Assembly (NCBI RefSeq): GCF_013426915.1
Contig: NZ_AP023183.1
Span: forward strand, 372,001-436,000
DNA length: 64,000 bases
Direction: 5' to 3'
From: Paraburkholderia sp. PGU19
GTDB taxonomy: Bacteria > Pseudomonadota > Gammaproteobacteria > Burkholderiales > Burkholderiaceae
Shown here: piece after piece, positions 1 through 9,365 of the stretch
How the letters are laid out: each line of letters begins with the position of its first letter
How positions within the stretch are numbered: position 1 is the stretch's first letter
Position numbers and translations under genes: made by a program
Notes under the pieces: generated by a model
Databases searched by the model: none
Seen by the model: the letters and a program-made list of their open reading frames with translations, nothing else
Told to the model about the DNA's origin: nothing

Positions 1-2
1 AG

Positions 3-2768
3 TTCATCTCCCCCAGAGCCATTCCGGGCGCCGTCCAGCAGTTGCTGAACCCGCAAATATCGGCCAAGCCAGGCCAGGTAGTCAGCGGCGCCATCAAGTC
101 GCAGCTCAGCCCGGACGGCAACACACTGGCCGTGATCACGGCTGGCTACAACACCGTCTACACCGGCGCCAGCAACAGCACGCTGGACCAGGCTGACTCG
201 ACCCAGTACATCTTCATCTACGACGTGTCGGGCACGAACAAGGCCAATCCGAAGCTGGTGCAGGCAATTCACCAGAACAACGCGTTCGATGGTCTCGCCT
301 GGAACGGTAACCAGACCCTGTACGGCACCGGCGGCGCCGACGACAGGGTCTATGTGTACAACCGCGCTTCGGCTGCCCCGTCGGCCCAATGGTCCCAGAC
401 CTCGGCCATCGCGCTGAACCACACCAGGGGCATTGGTTCGGGCGTGAAGCCGAACGCCGGCGGCCTGGCTGTTTCCGCTGACGGCCGGAACCTGGTCGTT
501 GCCAACAACTACAACGATTCGATCTCGATCATCGACACGACCTCGAACACGCTCGTGTCGGAATACGATCTGCGTCCATTCAACACGTCGGGACGGCAAG
601 GCGTCGCCGGTGGCGAATATCCGTGGGCGGTTTCGCTGAAGGCCGACGGCACCGCGTTCATCTCGTCGGTGCGTGACCGTGAAGTCGTGGTGCTGAACGT
701 GGCGAACCCGGCCGCGCCGCAATTCATCACGCGCATTCCGGTGAAGGGCAATGCGTACGGCATGGCCCTCTCGCCGGACCAGTCGAAGCTCTACGTCGCC
801 GTGTCGAACGCCGACCAGATCGCCGTCATCGATACCGCCAACCACAACGTTGAGAAGACGATCGACATCGCCAGCCAGTCCGGCGACGGTAACGACCAGG
901 GCAGCGGCAACAACAAGAAGTACGGCGGCCGCGATACGGTCAACGTGACCGTTTCGAAGGACGGCAAGACCCTGTATGCCGTCAACAACGGCGACAACTC
1001 GATCGCCGTGATCTCGCTCGATGGTAATAACGGCTATCATGTCAACGGTCTGATCCCGACTGCCTATGCGCCGAAGGACATTACGCTGAGCGCCGATGGC
1101 TCGCAGATGTACATCATCAACGGCAAGTCGGTCACTGGTCCGAACCCCCTCTACACCTCGGGTACCAGGGCACAGTACCAGTTCGGCCTGGAGCAGGGCA
1201 GCCTCGTCAGCGCCCCGGTCCCGGCGGGTGATGTGCTTGCCCGGCTGACCACCCAGGTGGACGAAAACAATCACTATTCGGTGAAGGAATCGGATAGCGA
1301 TCGCGAGACCATGAATTTCCTGCGCGCCCGCATCAGGCACGTGATCTACGTCGTCAAGGAAAACCGCACGTACGACCAGATCCTCGGCGACCTCGGCAAC
1401 GGCTCGAACGGCGATCCGACGCTGACGATGTTCGGCAAGGCCACCACGCCGAACTTCCACAACATCGCTGGCAACTTCGTCACGCTCGACAACTTCACCG
1501 ATCCGGGCGACGGTTCGATGGACGGCTGGTCGTGGGTGCAGCACGCACACGTCACGCCGACCGAGGAAGTTTCGCAGCAGGAGAACTACGCTGGCGTCAG
1601 CCGTGGCATGGCGTACGAATCCGAAGGCTCCAACCGCGGTCTGCCGGTTGGCCTCCCCGGCACCGCCATGCGCGACTTCGCGACAAACGGCAGTTTCTCC
1701 GGCGCTACGTCGTCGCTACCGGGCGGCGCGGCCAACGCGCTGCCGGGCATCGCCGACGTGACAGTGCCGGATGCGCCGTTCGGCTATCAGAAGGCGAGCA
1801 TCTACGACGCGGTTCTGCAAGCAGGTGGTGCGGTCCGCAACTACGGCGGCATGGTCAACAACGTTGGCTCGATCGGCACGATCGCCAACCCGCTGCTCAA
1901 CCCGGCCGCTGGCAACATCGTCCAGGCCCACCCGCTCAAGCCGTCCCTCGTGAACCTGACGGACCCGTACTACCGCGGCTTCGACCAGGCCTATCCGGAC
2001 ACCTTCCGCGAACTCGAATGGAACCGCGAGTTCCAGCAGTACGTCGCGAATGGCCAGCTCCCGTCGTTTGAATTGGTCCGCATGGGCTCCGACCATACCG
2101 GCAGCTTTGCTCAGAACGTCGGCCAGATGGGTTCGGCTGAACAGCAAGAAGCCGACAACGACTTCGCAGTCGGCAAGCTGGTCGAGACGGTCGCGCACAG
2201 CCCGTATGCGAAGGACACCCTGATCGTGGTGGTCGAGGATGACTCGCAAGCCGGTTCCGATCACGTCGACTCGCACCGCTCGACGGCTTACGTCGTCGGC
2301 GCGTACGTGAAGAAACACGCCATCGTCAGCACCGCCTACAGCCAGGTCAACGCGCTCCGTACCATGGAAGACGTGCTCGGTACCCAGCACATGGGCCTGA
2401 ACACGGCCTACGCCAAGCCGATGGCCGACCTGTTCGACACCAGGTCGGACGGTTCGTGGACGTACACAGCCGTTGCTTCGACGATCCTGAAGGGCACGAA
2501 CGTGGGCAACGTGGCTAGCGGCACCGACGGCAACCAGTTTGCCCAAGGTGAGGACATTCATCCGCTGCATGACGCGACGTACTGGGCGAACGCGACGAAG
2601 GACTTCGACTTCTCCAGGGAAGATCGTATTCCGCCGGAACTGTTCAACCGTGTGCAATGGAAGGGCGTGATGGGCGACAAGCCGTATCCCGTCCCGCACT
2701 CGATCTACTCGAAGGTCGCGGCTGACGGTTCGAAGACGGTCGCTGCGGTCGACGACGACGACGATTAA
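3..2768 (+). CDS. Beta-propeller / phosphoesterase family protein (5' truncated)
   Basis: The open frame is already running at base 3, so the true start lies outside the window. The first ~400 residues are repeats of the YVTN/YncE beta-propeller kind (phrases such as GGLAVSADGRNLVVANN). From about residue 430 a phosphoesterase domain of the phospholipase C/acid phosphatase superfamily begins with VIYVVKENRTYDQILGD, and a metal-ligand-like segment EDDSQAGSDHVDSHRS lies near residue 740. The two-domain layout matches proteins annotated as YncE-family/alkaline phosphatase-like. The substrate cannot be read from sequence; a phosphate ester and a periplasmic location are inferred. The protein ends in a run of five aspartates. 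Codon use is strongly biased and uniform, as for a well-expressed resident gene. Confidence 0.85.
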   Translation, partial: FISPRAIPGAVQQLLNPQISAKPGQVVSGAIKSQLSPDGNTLAVITAGYNTVYTGASNSTLDQADSTQYIFIYDVSGTNKANPKLVQAIHQNNAFDGLAWNGNQTLYGTGGADDRVYVYNRASAAPSAQWSQTSAIALNHTRGIGSGVKPNAGGLAVSADGRNLVVANNYNDSISIIDTTSNTLVSEYDLRPFNTSGRQGVAGGEYPWAVSLKADGTAFISSVRDREVVVLNVANPAAPQFITRIPVKGNAYGMALSPDQSKLYVAVSNADQIAVIDTANHNVEKTIDIASQSGDGNDQGSGNNKKYGGRDTVNVTVSKDGKTLYAVNNGDNSIAVISLDGNNGYHVNGLIPTAYAPKDITLSADGSQMYIINGKSVTGPNPLYTSGTRAQYQFGLEQGSLVSAPVPAGDVLARLTTQVDENNHYSVKESDSDRETMNFLRARIRHVIYVVKENRTYDQILGDLGNGSNGDPTLTMFGKATTPNFHNIAGNFVTLDNFTDPGDGSMDGWSWVQHAHVTPTEEVSQQENYAGVSRGMAYESEGSNRGLPVGLPGTAMRDFATNGSFSGATSSLPGGAANALPGIADVTVPDAPFGYQKASIYDAVLQAGGAVRNYGGMVNNVGSIGTIANPLLNPAAGNIVQAHPLKPSLVNLTDPYYRGFDQAYPDTFRELEWNREFQQYVANGQLPSFELVRMGSDHTGSFAQNVGQMGSAEQQEADNDFAVGKLVETVAHSPYAKDTLIVVVEDDSQAGSDHVDSHRSTAYVVGAYVKKHAIVSTAYSQVNALRTMEDVLGTQHMGLNTAYAKPMADLFDTRSDGSWTYTAVASTILKGTNVGNVASGTDGNQFAQGEDIHPLHDATYWANATKDFDFSREDRIPPELFNRVQWKGVMGDKPYPVPHSIYSKVAADGSKTVAAVDDDDD

Positions 2769-3021
2769 GCGGGTCGTGGCGTTGTCCGGCCTGAGCGCGT
2801 CGCACAGTCTGCATTGCCTGATGCGCGAGATCCGAAGTAGCCAGTCACGGCGGGCGGTTGTCGATATCGACGGCCGCCCACCGACTTTCTCACTACCCCA
2901 TACAGCAATAAGCAGCACCGCGTGAAACCGAGAATGTCGAATGCTCCTTGCCGACCCGAAATCAGGCACTGATCGACAAATCCCGTGTGCGCGGAACGTA
3001 CCCGTGGTTGCCTCAGGTGTG

Positions 3022-3720
3022 TCAGCGAGACGCCTTCTTGCGGGTGGATTCACCCAGCAACGACTTCGTTTCTTCCGACGGCGATGCGGTGAGAATGCTT
3101 TCAAAGCTGTCCATCAGGCTCGACACCGCATAGTTCGGAGACCAAAGCTTTCCTGAATCGCCACCGTCCCGGCTCGCCTCCCATGCGGCCAGCGCAGCGT
3201 TGCCGTAAATGCCGACCAGCGAAAGCCGCTGATCCACGATCGCCGCAGGAATATGGGGAAGCAGCTTTCGCAGTAGCGCATTGCAACGCTGATAGCCCTT
3301 GTTCCACTTGTTTTCCAGTGCCTCACGCAGGAACGCGCGATTGTTCAGCTGCAAGTTGGCGATCATGCGGATATAGGTCGCGTGGCCCGTGCGGTCTGCC
3401 AGCCCAAGCATCGGAAGGAGCAGGGCGCCCAGCACCGCCCGTACGGTCATCCCACCCTCCGCCTCCAGACTGTCGAGCCGTGCCTGACGGTCTTCATCGA
3501 TGAGCTGCGCGCCGTCGACGACCAGTTCACGTGCCAATTCGAGCTTGTTGCCGAAGTAGTAGCGCAACGACGCGCTGTTTCGCTGCTCGGCCGCACTGAT
3601 GATGTCCTGAACGGACACACCGTCGAGACCGCGCAGTGCGAATAGCCGTTGGGCTTCCGCTTTCAGGCGCGTTCGGGTCTCGGCTCCATCCGAACGAAGG
3701 GTTTTCCCTAGTGTCGTCAT
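3022..3720 (-). CDS. TetR/AcrR family transcriptional regulator
   Basis: A 232-residue protein with an N-terminal TetR helix-turn-helix at about residues 15-60 (AEAQRLFALRGLDGVSVQDI, then SLRYYFGNKLEL) and a helical C-terminal ligand domain. It is divergent from the monooxygenase-hydrolase/acyl-CoA ligase pair that starts 62 bp away, and the gap holds a perfect palindrome. The usual TetR arrangement would have it repress that pair, and perhaps itself, until a pathway metabolite binds. The ligand is unknown. The ATG at 3720 is chosen because it begins just before the DNA-binding domain. Confidence 0.85.
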   Translation of the reverse strand: MTTLGKTLRSDGAETRTRLKAEAQRLFALRGLDGVSVQDIISAAEQRNSASLRYYFGNKLELARELVVDGAQLIDEDRQARLDSLEAEGGMTVRAVLGALLLPMLGLADRTGHATYIRMIANLQLNNRAFLREALENKWNKGYQRCNALLRKLLPHIPAAIVDQRLSLVGIYGNAALAAWEASRDGGDSGKLWSPNYAVSSLMDSFESILTASPSEETKSLLGESTRKKASR

Positions 3721-3748
3721 TACTTTACCATGTCGAGTTAATTAACTA

Positions 3749-3770
3749 AACTGAGTTAACTAACTCAGTT
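3749..3770. promoter_or_regulatory. Palindromic operator between TetR gene and catabolic pair
   Basis: Two 10-base arms, AACTGAGTTA and TAACTCAGTT, are exact reverse complements around a 2-base centre. A related partial copy (GAGTTAATTAACTAA) begins at 3735. The element lies 12 bp before the start codon of the downstream gene, where a bound repressor would block transcription in both directions. The palindrome is seen directly; TetR binding is inferred. Confidence 0.7.
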
Positions 3771-3782
3771 GGAGAAACTAGT

Positions 3783-5911
3783 ATGAGAATTGTAGTCGTT
3801 GGTGGAGGCATTGGGGGATTGACGACGGCGTTAGCGCTTCTGCGTCATGGAATCGAGCCGATTGTACTGGAGCGTGCTCCGCAATTGACCGAGGTGGGCG
3901 CTGGCGTTCAGATCGCGGCGAACGGCACCATCGTGTTGCGGGAGTTGGGGTTGGAACCGGCTCTGGCCGAGATCGCGACGGTGCCGGAGCGGTTCGACTA
4001 CCTCGAACTGTCGACGGGGCGTCTGTTGTACGTCGCGCCGCTCGGCAAGGAAGCGCATGCGCGTTACGGTGCGCTGCTCTACAACGTCCATCGTGCGGAT
4101 CTGATCGATTTGCTCGCGAGAGCTTTGCCACCCAACGTGGTTCGGCTCGGGGCGGAGTGCGCATCGGTTTCTCAGGACGAAGACGGCGCGTATGTCACGC
4201 TGCAAAACGGCGAAGTGATCCGCGGCGACGCGGTGATTGGCGCGGACGGCATTCACTCTGCGGTGCGTACTGCCCTGCGCGGACCCGAGGAAAAGCAGTT
4301 CGCCAACATTCTGATGTGGCGCTCGCTCATTCCCGCCGACCGGCTTGCCGGGTTGAGGTTGCCGGTGGCTGGAAACAACTGGTTCGGCGTGGGGAGAAAC
4401 ATCGTTTCCTACTGGGTTCGCAAAGATCTCTACAGCATTCTTGCCTCGGTGCCTGCCACTGAGGTGAGCCGTGAGTCGTGGACGCAGTCCGGCGACGTCA
4501 ATCAGTTGCGCCGCTCCTTCGAGGGTGCCGAGCCGATTGTTCAGAAGATGCTGGAAGCGGTGGACTCGGCGTTCATTACGGGGATGTACCACCGCGATCC
4601 GATCGAACACTGGAGTACCGGACGGATTGCGTTGCTCGGCGACGCTGCCCATGCGATGGTGCCGTATCTCGCGCAAGGCGCCTGCCAGGCAATCGAAGAT
4701 GCGTGGGTCCTGGCGAGCTGTCTCCAGCGACATGGTTCGGCCGGAGTCCAGGGCGCGCTCGCCGAATATGAACGGCGTCGACAGCCGCGTACCACGCGAA
4801 TTCAGGCGGGAGCGCGCTTTGTCGTCGACTGGGCACATGAGCCCGACGAGGCGCGTGTGCGCCAGCGTAACGGACGTCTCAAAGGACTCGCGCGCATCGA
4901 TCCGCTGGCCGAAGCATCGTGGTCGTTCGCCTGGGGGCACAACATTCTCGAAGCGGCAAAGCTGCCGCCAGGCGAGGTGGTCGGATTGAGTGCCGCACGG
5001 GAAGGAAAGCGGATGGAGCGTCCCGAGAGTCAGCGAGCGTTCGACCTCTGGAAGGGCGTCTTCACTCCGGACGATATCGCGCGTGGCGACCGCGGACAAC
5101 GTGCTGCCTACGAGCGATTCCTTCTGCAGCAGTTCCCCGCGCCCGCAAGCACGGAAGTGACGGAAGTCGATCTTCACGGAGCCAGTTCGTTGCGCGTGCT
5201 TGCAGCGGGAGCAGGGCGCAACGCCACCGTATTGCATTTCCACGGTGGTGGCTACGTATTGGGTTCGGCGAGAAGCTCGGTTGAATACGCGAGCCGTCTT
5301 TCGCGCGCGCTGAATGGACCGTGCTATACGGTCGACTATCGCCTTGCGCCGGAACATTCCTATCCGGCAGCCATTGACGACGCATTCAGTGCGTACCGTG
5401 GCTTGCTTGCTTCCGGTGTCGATGCGTCGACGGTATTCCTGAGCGGCGAATCTTCTGGTGGGGGCTGGCTCTGGCTCTCGCGGCTGCATTGCGTCGAGCG
5501 GGTCTGCCGTTGCCAGCGGGTGTCATTGCCATCTGCCCGCTAACCGACCTCACGCTCGGCGGCCCGTCCGTTCTGGCGAACTCGGGAGACGACCCCGCTG
5601 CGAATCGCGAGACACTGTCCAACCTGGTGGCGTCATACTTCCAGGGTCATGAGCCGACCGATCCGATGGTGTCGCCTTTGTTCGCCGATCTCACCGACCT
5701 TCCCCCCGTGTTCATTTCCGCTGTGCGCAAGGAGGTACTGGAAAGCGATACGACACGCTTTTCCGAGCGCGCGAAGGCGGCGGGCGCAAGCGTGAACTTG
5801 AAGATGGTGGCCGATTCCGTTCACGTCTACACGCTTTTCCCATTCTTGCCGGAAGCCGCGGAAACCCTTGAAGAGATCGGACAGTGGGGTCGCCAGTTGC
5901 TCCGGAAATAG
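3783..5911 (+). pseudogene. FAD monooxygenase fused to HSL-type alpha/beta-hydrolase, frameshifted
   Basis: Residues 1-~390 are a flavin aromatic hydroxylase of the salicylate/3-hydroxybenzoate hydroxylase type: GGGIGG dinucleotide fold at residue 7, GADGIHSAVR near 155, and LLGDAAHAMVPYLAQGA near 285. The same frame continues without a stop into an esterase of the hormone-sensitive-lipase family: oxyanion motif HFHGGGYVLG near 480 and nucleophile motif SGESSGG near 558. Just there, in the G run 5460-5464, the frame is lost and the first frame stops at 5543. The rest (GLALALAAALRRAG to the end, including SVHVYTLF with the presumed catalytic His) continues one frame back to 5911. One extra G would restore a ~709-residue bifunctional protein. 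GGAG 8 bases before ATG sets the start. A role in oxidising and hydrolysing an aromatic or cyclic ester is inferred. Confidence 0.8.
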
Positions 5912-6038
5912 AGCGTCGCATTGCGATTTGCCGATACGACATCCTCCCTGGCTGCCTTGGCTCAGGCACATCTTGCGTTCAGTCGCGGGCGGCGTTCGTC
6001 CCGCGACGAACGCAAACCGTTCCACGAAGAGAATTGAC

Positions 6039-7697
6039 ATGAACGCAACATCGACGCATAGTCTGGTTGACCTGCCGCGCCATCTATCTGTGCCGCAGAC
6101 ATCGCTATATGCAAATCTCGAAGCAACTGCAAACCGCTACCCGGAGCGGGCAGCGATCCATTACTACGGCAGTACTATCAGCTACAGGCAATTGCGCGAG
6201 GAAGTCGACGCAATGGCCGGATTCTTGCGACAGAACTGCGGCATCGTACGGGGTGACCGCGTCGTCCTGTATATGCAGAACAGTCCGCAGTTCGTCGTTG
6301 CCTTCTATGCCATTTTGCGCTCCGATGCAGTAGTCGTTCCCGTCAATCCGATGAACCAGTGCTCTGAACTTCAACACATAGTCGAAGACAGCGGTGCCAG
6401 AGTCGCACTGGTTGGCGATGAACTCGTGACAAACGTACAGTCGCTATCCGGGCGCCATCTGGACTATGTGATCCGGGCGCGTTATGGCGATTATTTGCGC
6501 GTCCAGACGGATCTGCCGTTTCCCGATGTGCTGAATCCGCGCGAAGCACGTACCGATGCGGATGCCGGCTTCGTCGACTGGAACCACGCACTCGCTCGCG
6601 CATGCGTTGCGCGCAATCACCAGGCGAGGCCCGAAGATCTGGCCGTGATTCCGTACACGTCCGGCACGACCGGACGCCCCAAAGGATGCATCCACACGCA
6701 TCGCAGCGTAATGTATTCGACGCTCGCATGTGCCGAAGGGTCGAAGACTCACAATGAAAGCGTGGTTCTGTGCTCCGTTCCTTTGTTTCATGTCACTGGC
6801 ATGCAGAACTGCATGAACATGCCCATCCTCACGGCCGCGACTATGGTGATAATGACCCGATGGGATGCAAAGTGCGCCGCGCATCTGATTGAACGTCAAC
6901 ACGTCAGCACGTGGATTACGGTTCCGACGATGCTGGTCGACCTGCTGAATCTGGAAGATGTCGGTAGTTTCGATTTGCGTTCTGTGGCGTATCTGAGCGG
7001 CGGCGGTGCCGCGATGCCACAGGTTGTTGCGCACCAGCTCCAGCAGCGGTGGGGCATCCCCTATATAGAAGGTTATGGGCTGACCGAAACGATGGCGGCG
7101 ACCCACATCAATCCGCCGGAGAACAGCAAGCAGCAGTGCATGGGCGTTCCCATTTTCGACACGCATTCAGTCGTCGTCGATCCCGACACACTGAGGCCTC
7201 TCGGCGCAGGAGAAACCGGTGAGATCCTGGTCAGCGGACCTCAGGTGTTCGACGGATACTGGCAAGCGTCCGAAGCAACACTGGATGCGTTCGCTCTGAT
7301 CGACGGAAAGCGATACTTGCGCACGGGAGACCTCGGTTACGCAGACGAGGATGGATATTTCTTCATCGTCGACCGGCTGAAGCGAATGATTAATGCGTCG
7401 GGCTACAAGGTCTGGCCCGCAGAAGTAGAGGCGATGCTTTTCGAGCATCCGGCAGTGCAGGAGGCCTGTGTCATCGCGACGCGCGATTCGCGTCGAGGCG
7501 AATCAGTGAAAGCCGTCGTCGTGCTTCGGCACGGCCAGCGCGCGACAGAGGAAGAAATCATCTCGTGGGCCCGAGGACGTATGGCGTCCTATAAGGTTCC
7601 GCGTGTCGTTCAGTTCGCTGAGCGTTTGCCTCGTACCGCGAGCGGAAAAATCCAGTGGCGACTGCTGCAAGAAGATGAAATGCGGGGGTCTCGGTGA
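6039..7697 (+). CDS. Acyl-CoA synthetase / AMP-dependent ligase
   Basis: A 552-residue member of the ANL adenylating family. It carries the P-loop motif YTSGTTGRPKGC near residue 208, the YGLTE core motif near 345, the hinge motif TGDLGYADEDGYF, and C-terminal RTASGKIQWR with the catalytic lysine. It would activate a carboxylic acid to its CoA thioester through an acyl-adenylate. It lies 127 bp behind the monooxygenase-hydrolase gene in the same direction, so the two plausibly form one TetR-controlled catabolic unit: oxidise, hydrolyse, then activate the acid. The start at 6039 (MNATSTHSLVD) is preferred over upstream in-frame codons because family homology begins soon after it and AGAG precedes it. 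Substrate unknown. Confidence 0.9.
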   Translation: MNATSTHSLVDLPRHLSVPQTSLYANLEATANRYPERAAIHYYGSTISYRQLREEVDAMAGFLRQNCGIVRGDRVVLYMQNSPQFVVAFYAILRSDAVVVPVNPMNQCSELQHIVEDSGARVALVGDELVTNVQSLSGRHLDYVIRARYGDYLRVQTDLPFPDVLNPREARTDADAGFVDWNHALARACVARNHQARPEDLAVIPYTSGTTGRPKGCIHTHRSVMYSTLACAEGSKTHNESVVLCSVPLFHVTGMQNCMNMPILTAATMVIMTRWDAKCAAHLIERQHVSTWITVPTMLVDLLNLEDVGSFDLRSVAYLSGGGAAMPQVVAHQLQQRWGIPYIEGYGLTETMAATHINPPENSKQQCMGVPIFDTHSVVVDPDTLRPLGAGETGEILVSGPQVFDGYWQASEATLDAFALIDGKRYLRTGDLGYADEDGYFFIVDRLKRMINASGYKVWPAEVEAMLFEHPAVQEACVIATRDSRRGESVKAVVVLRHGQRATEEEIISWARGRMASYKVPRVVQFAERLPRTASGKIQWRLLQEDEMRGSR

Positions 7698-7943
7698 CCA
7701 AAAAAAGAAACCTGATCTGAGGGTTTCCTTTCAGTGATTTAACGTTGCAAGCTGAAATCTGAAGGGGCGAGTTTCATAGTTCGTCCCTGCTCGGGCCATG
7801 ACGAGACGCTGATCGTGCACGTCGGAAAGGATGGGCGAGGTGGATCGGCGTTCAATCCGCGGATGCGTGCGCTCGTCGCTCGTCACTTCGGAAAGTGTTG
7901 ACCTAGAATATAAGGATGGTCGCGACCCAATAAGGAGGCTGCC

Positions 7944-8102
7944 ATGACTCAGTCCATGATCTACTTCGTTGTCGGCTTGACGGTCTTATTGGTCGCAGGG
8001 TTCATGGTGGCGCAACGGTACAGGCGCGATCACCCAGAAGAGGGGATGGCCCAGTGGCTTGATTTGCACCATATGGGTTGGCTGCACCGGCACAAACATT
8101 GA
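7944..8102 (+). CDS. Small single-pass membrane protein
   Basis: A 52-codon frame starting MTQSMIYFVVGLTVLLVAG and ending LHRHKH. It has one clear transmembrane segment at residues ~5-24, followed by a charged, His-rich cytoplasmic-type tail. A textbook ribosome site (AAGGAGG, 8 bases before ATG) supports translation. No family recognised. It stands alone between the acyl-CoA ligase and a stretch of gene fragments. Confidence 0.55.
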   Translation: MTQSMIYFVVGLTVLLVAGFMVAQRYRRDHPEEGMAQWLDLHHMGWLHRHKH

Positions 8103-8160
8103 TGCCGCATCGCACATTGAAAAGCCCGCATCAAACGGTTACGCCGCCGAGGAGCGCACC

Positions 8161-8240
8161 ATGACCCTCACGCTCACGTCGCAAGCCTTCCGACAGAGCG
8201 GCGAGATTCCCGTGCAGAATATCTGTGAGGGCGCCGATGG
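8161..8240 (+). pseudogene. PEBP (YbhB/YbcL, Raf kinase inhibitor-like) N-terminal fragment
   Basis: About 26 codons (LTSQAFRQSGEIPVQN, then CEGAD) match the start of bacterial phosphatidylethanolamine-binding proteins of the YbhB/YbcL type, where a substrate-site strand follows. Homology then stops abruptly and runs into glutamine synthetase-like sequence. A 5' scrap, not a functional gene. Confidence 0.5.
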
Positions 8241-8242
8241 TC

Positions 8243-8608
8243 GGGACGACGGCGCATACGGCGGTGGCAATCTCGGCTACAAGCAACGTTACAAGGAGGG
8301 CTACTTCCCGGTACCACCCCATGCATGCTGCAGGAGATCCGCTCGGAGATCGCGCTGACGCTTCAGCAGGCGGGCGTCCAGATCGAAGTGCATCACCACG
8401 AAGTCGCGACCGCCGGACAGAACGAGATCGACATGCGCTTTGCGACGCTCACCCGCATGGCCGACAACGTGATGATCTATAAGTACATCTGCAAGAACGT
8501 TGCGCGTCGGCACGGCAAGGTGGCCACCTTCATGCCGAAACCACTGTTTGCCGACAACGCGAACGGCATGCATTGTCACCAGAGCCTGTGGAAAGACGAA
8601 CTGAATCC
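8243..8608 (+). pseudogene. Glutamine synthetase fragment
   Basis: The central part of a type I-like glutamine synthetase is recognisable in two frames: GGNLGYKQRYKEGYFPVPP, then after a frameshift near 8325 LQEIRSEIALTLQQAGV, IEVHHHEVATAGQNEI and NGMHCHQSLWKD. These include the metal/ATP-site histidines and the flexible-loop surroundings. The N-terminal beta-grasp domain and the C-terminal third are missing, so it cannot be active. It is joined directly to unrelated scraps on both sides. Confidence 0.7.
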
Positions 8609-8613
8609 CCACC

Positions 8614-8730
8614 ATGGCGCACATCTTCTTCGCTGCTTCGATTCAACGACATATCGCAACGCCCGAGCGCGAGATCGAAGCGCGCACGCTCGGCGAAGCG
8701 CTCGAGGCCCGTTACGCTGACCCATACTTG
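8614..8730 (+). pseudogene. MoaD/ThiS-like (ubiquitin-like) N-terminal fragment
   Basis: The frame begins MAHIFFAASIQRHIATPERE, then EARTLGEALEARYAD, which resembles the first half of ubiquitin-like small modifier proteins of the MoaD group. The C-terminal Gly-Gly half is absent and the reading continues into unrelated residues. Call is by eye and tentative. Confidence 0.4.
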
Positions 8731-8842
8731 AATCGGATTTATCAGCAAAAGTCGGAAGTTGTGCAAACCCGGACGACTTTTTCTGTTCTAAATCAACGAG
8801 GAGAGGGTGTGATTTCGTCTCACCGTGAGACTGACGACGACA

Positions 8843-9154
8843 ACCTACGACGTAATCGAACTGCTCATGTCCGCCGGACTTAATAAGATGGTCGATGAAT
8901 TCTTCTACGTTGGAAGCACCGATGTCTGAGATGACGTTGCCGAGCGCTGAATACCGGCGAAGGTCTCTGTAGAACTCCGTGTACTCAGCTGCGTTGTACT
9001 GATGGACCGGCAGACCATAGGCCGACGCATCGAGATTGCTGCGTTCTACTGACAGGATCTCGCCACCAGTTCGCGGATGAATCAGGCAACCCGCAATGGT
9101 GCTTTTGCCGACGCCGCCGAAGTTATGGATGATCAGGATCTTCTTGCCGCTCAT
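8843..9154 (-). pseudogene. StbB-like ParA-family partition ATPase, 5' fragment
   Basis: About 104 residues of a P-loop ATPase of the ParA/MinD superfamily: the deviant Walker A is IHNFGGVGKSTIAG at residue 8, followed by IISVE-type strands and a helical segment ending EQFDYVV. Homology then stops and the remaining frame is low-quality sequence, so the ATPase lacks its Walker B region and C-terminus. Its start overlaps the end of the upstream StbA-like gene by 32 bp, the tight coupling of a partition operon. Similarity to StbB of plasmid R388 is by general resemblance. Confidence 0.6.
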
Positions 9155-9365
9155 TTGACTGCCTTTCAGAATTGGTTATCACGCCCGTGGGGATGGTCCC
9201 CGCCTTTAGCCCTTCGACATATGCAAGCACGGCCTCCCGGTTCTCAGGGGAAAACGGGTCCCAGTGAATCATCTTGCTCCGTACGCGCGGCTCGTCTTCG
9301 ACCGAAACTAGTACAACATCCCGCAAATATCTTGAATAATTAAACGATTTGGCTATTATGCCGGG

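Noticed and set aside
1716..3104. A 462-codon open frame on the minus strand
   Set aside because: It lies antisense to the phosphoesterase gene, is Arg/Val/His-rich and has no family resemblance. It is a shadow of high-GC coding sequence.
3831..5489. A 552-codon minus-strand frame
   Set aside because: Antisense to the monooxygenase-hydrolase gene, with composition typical of a GC shadow frame.
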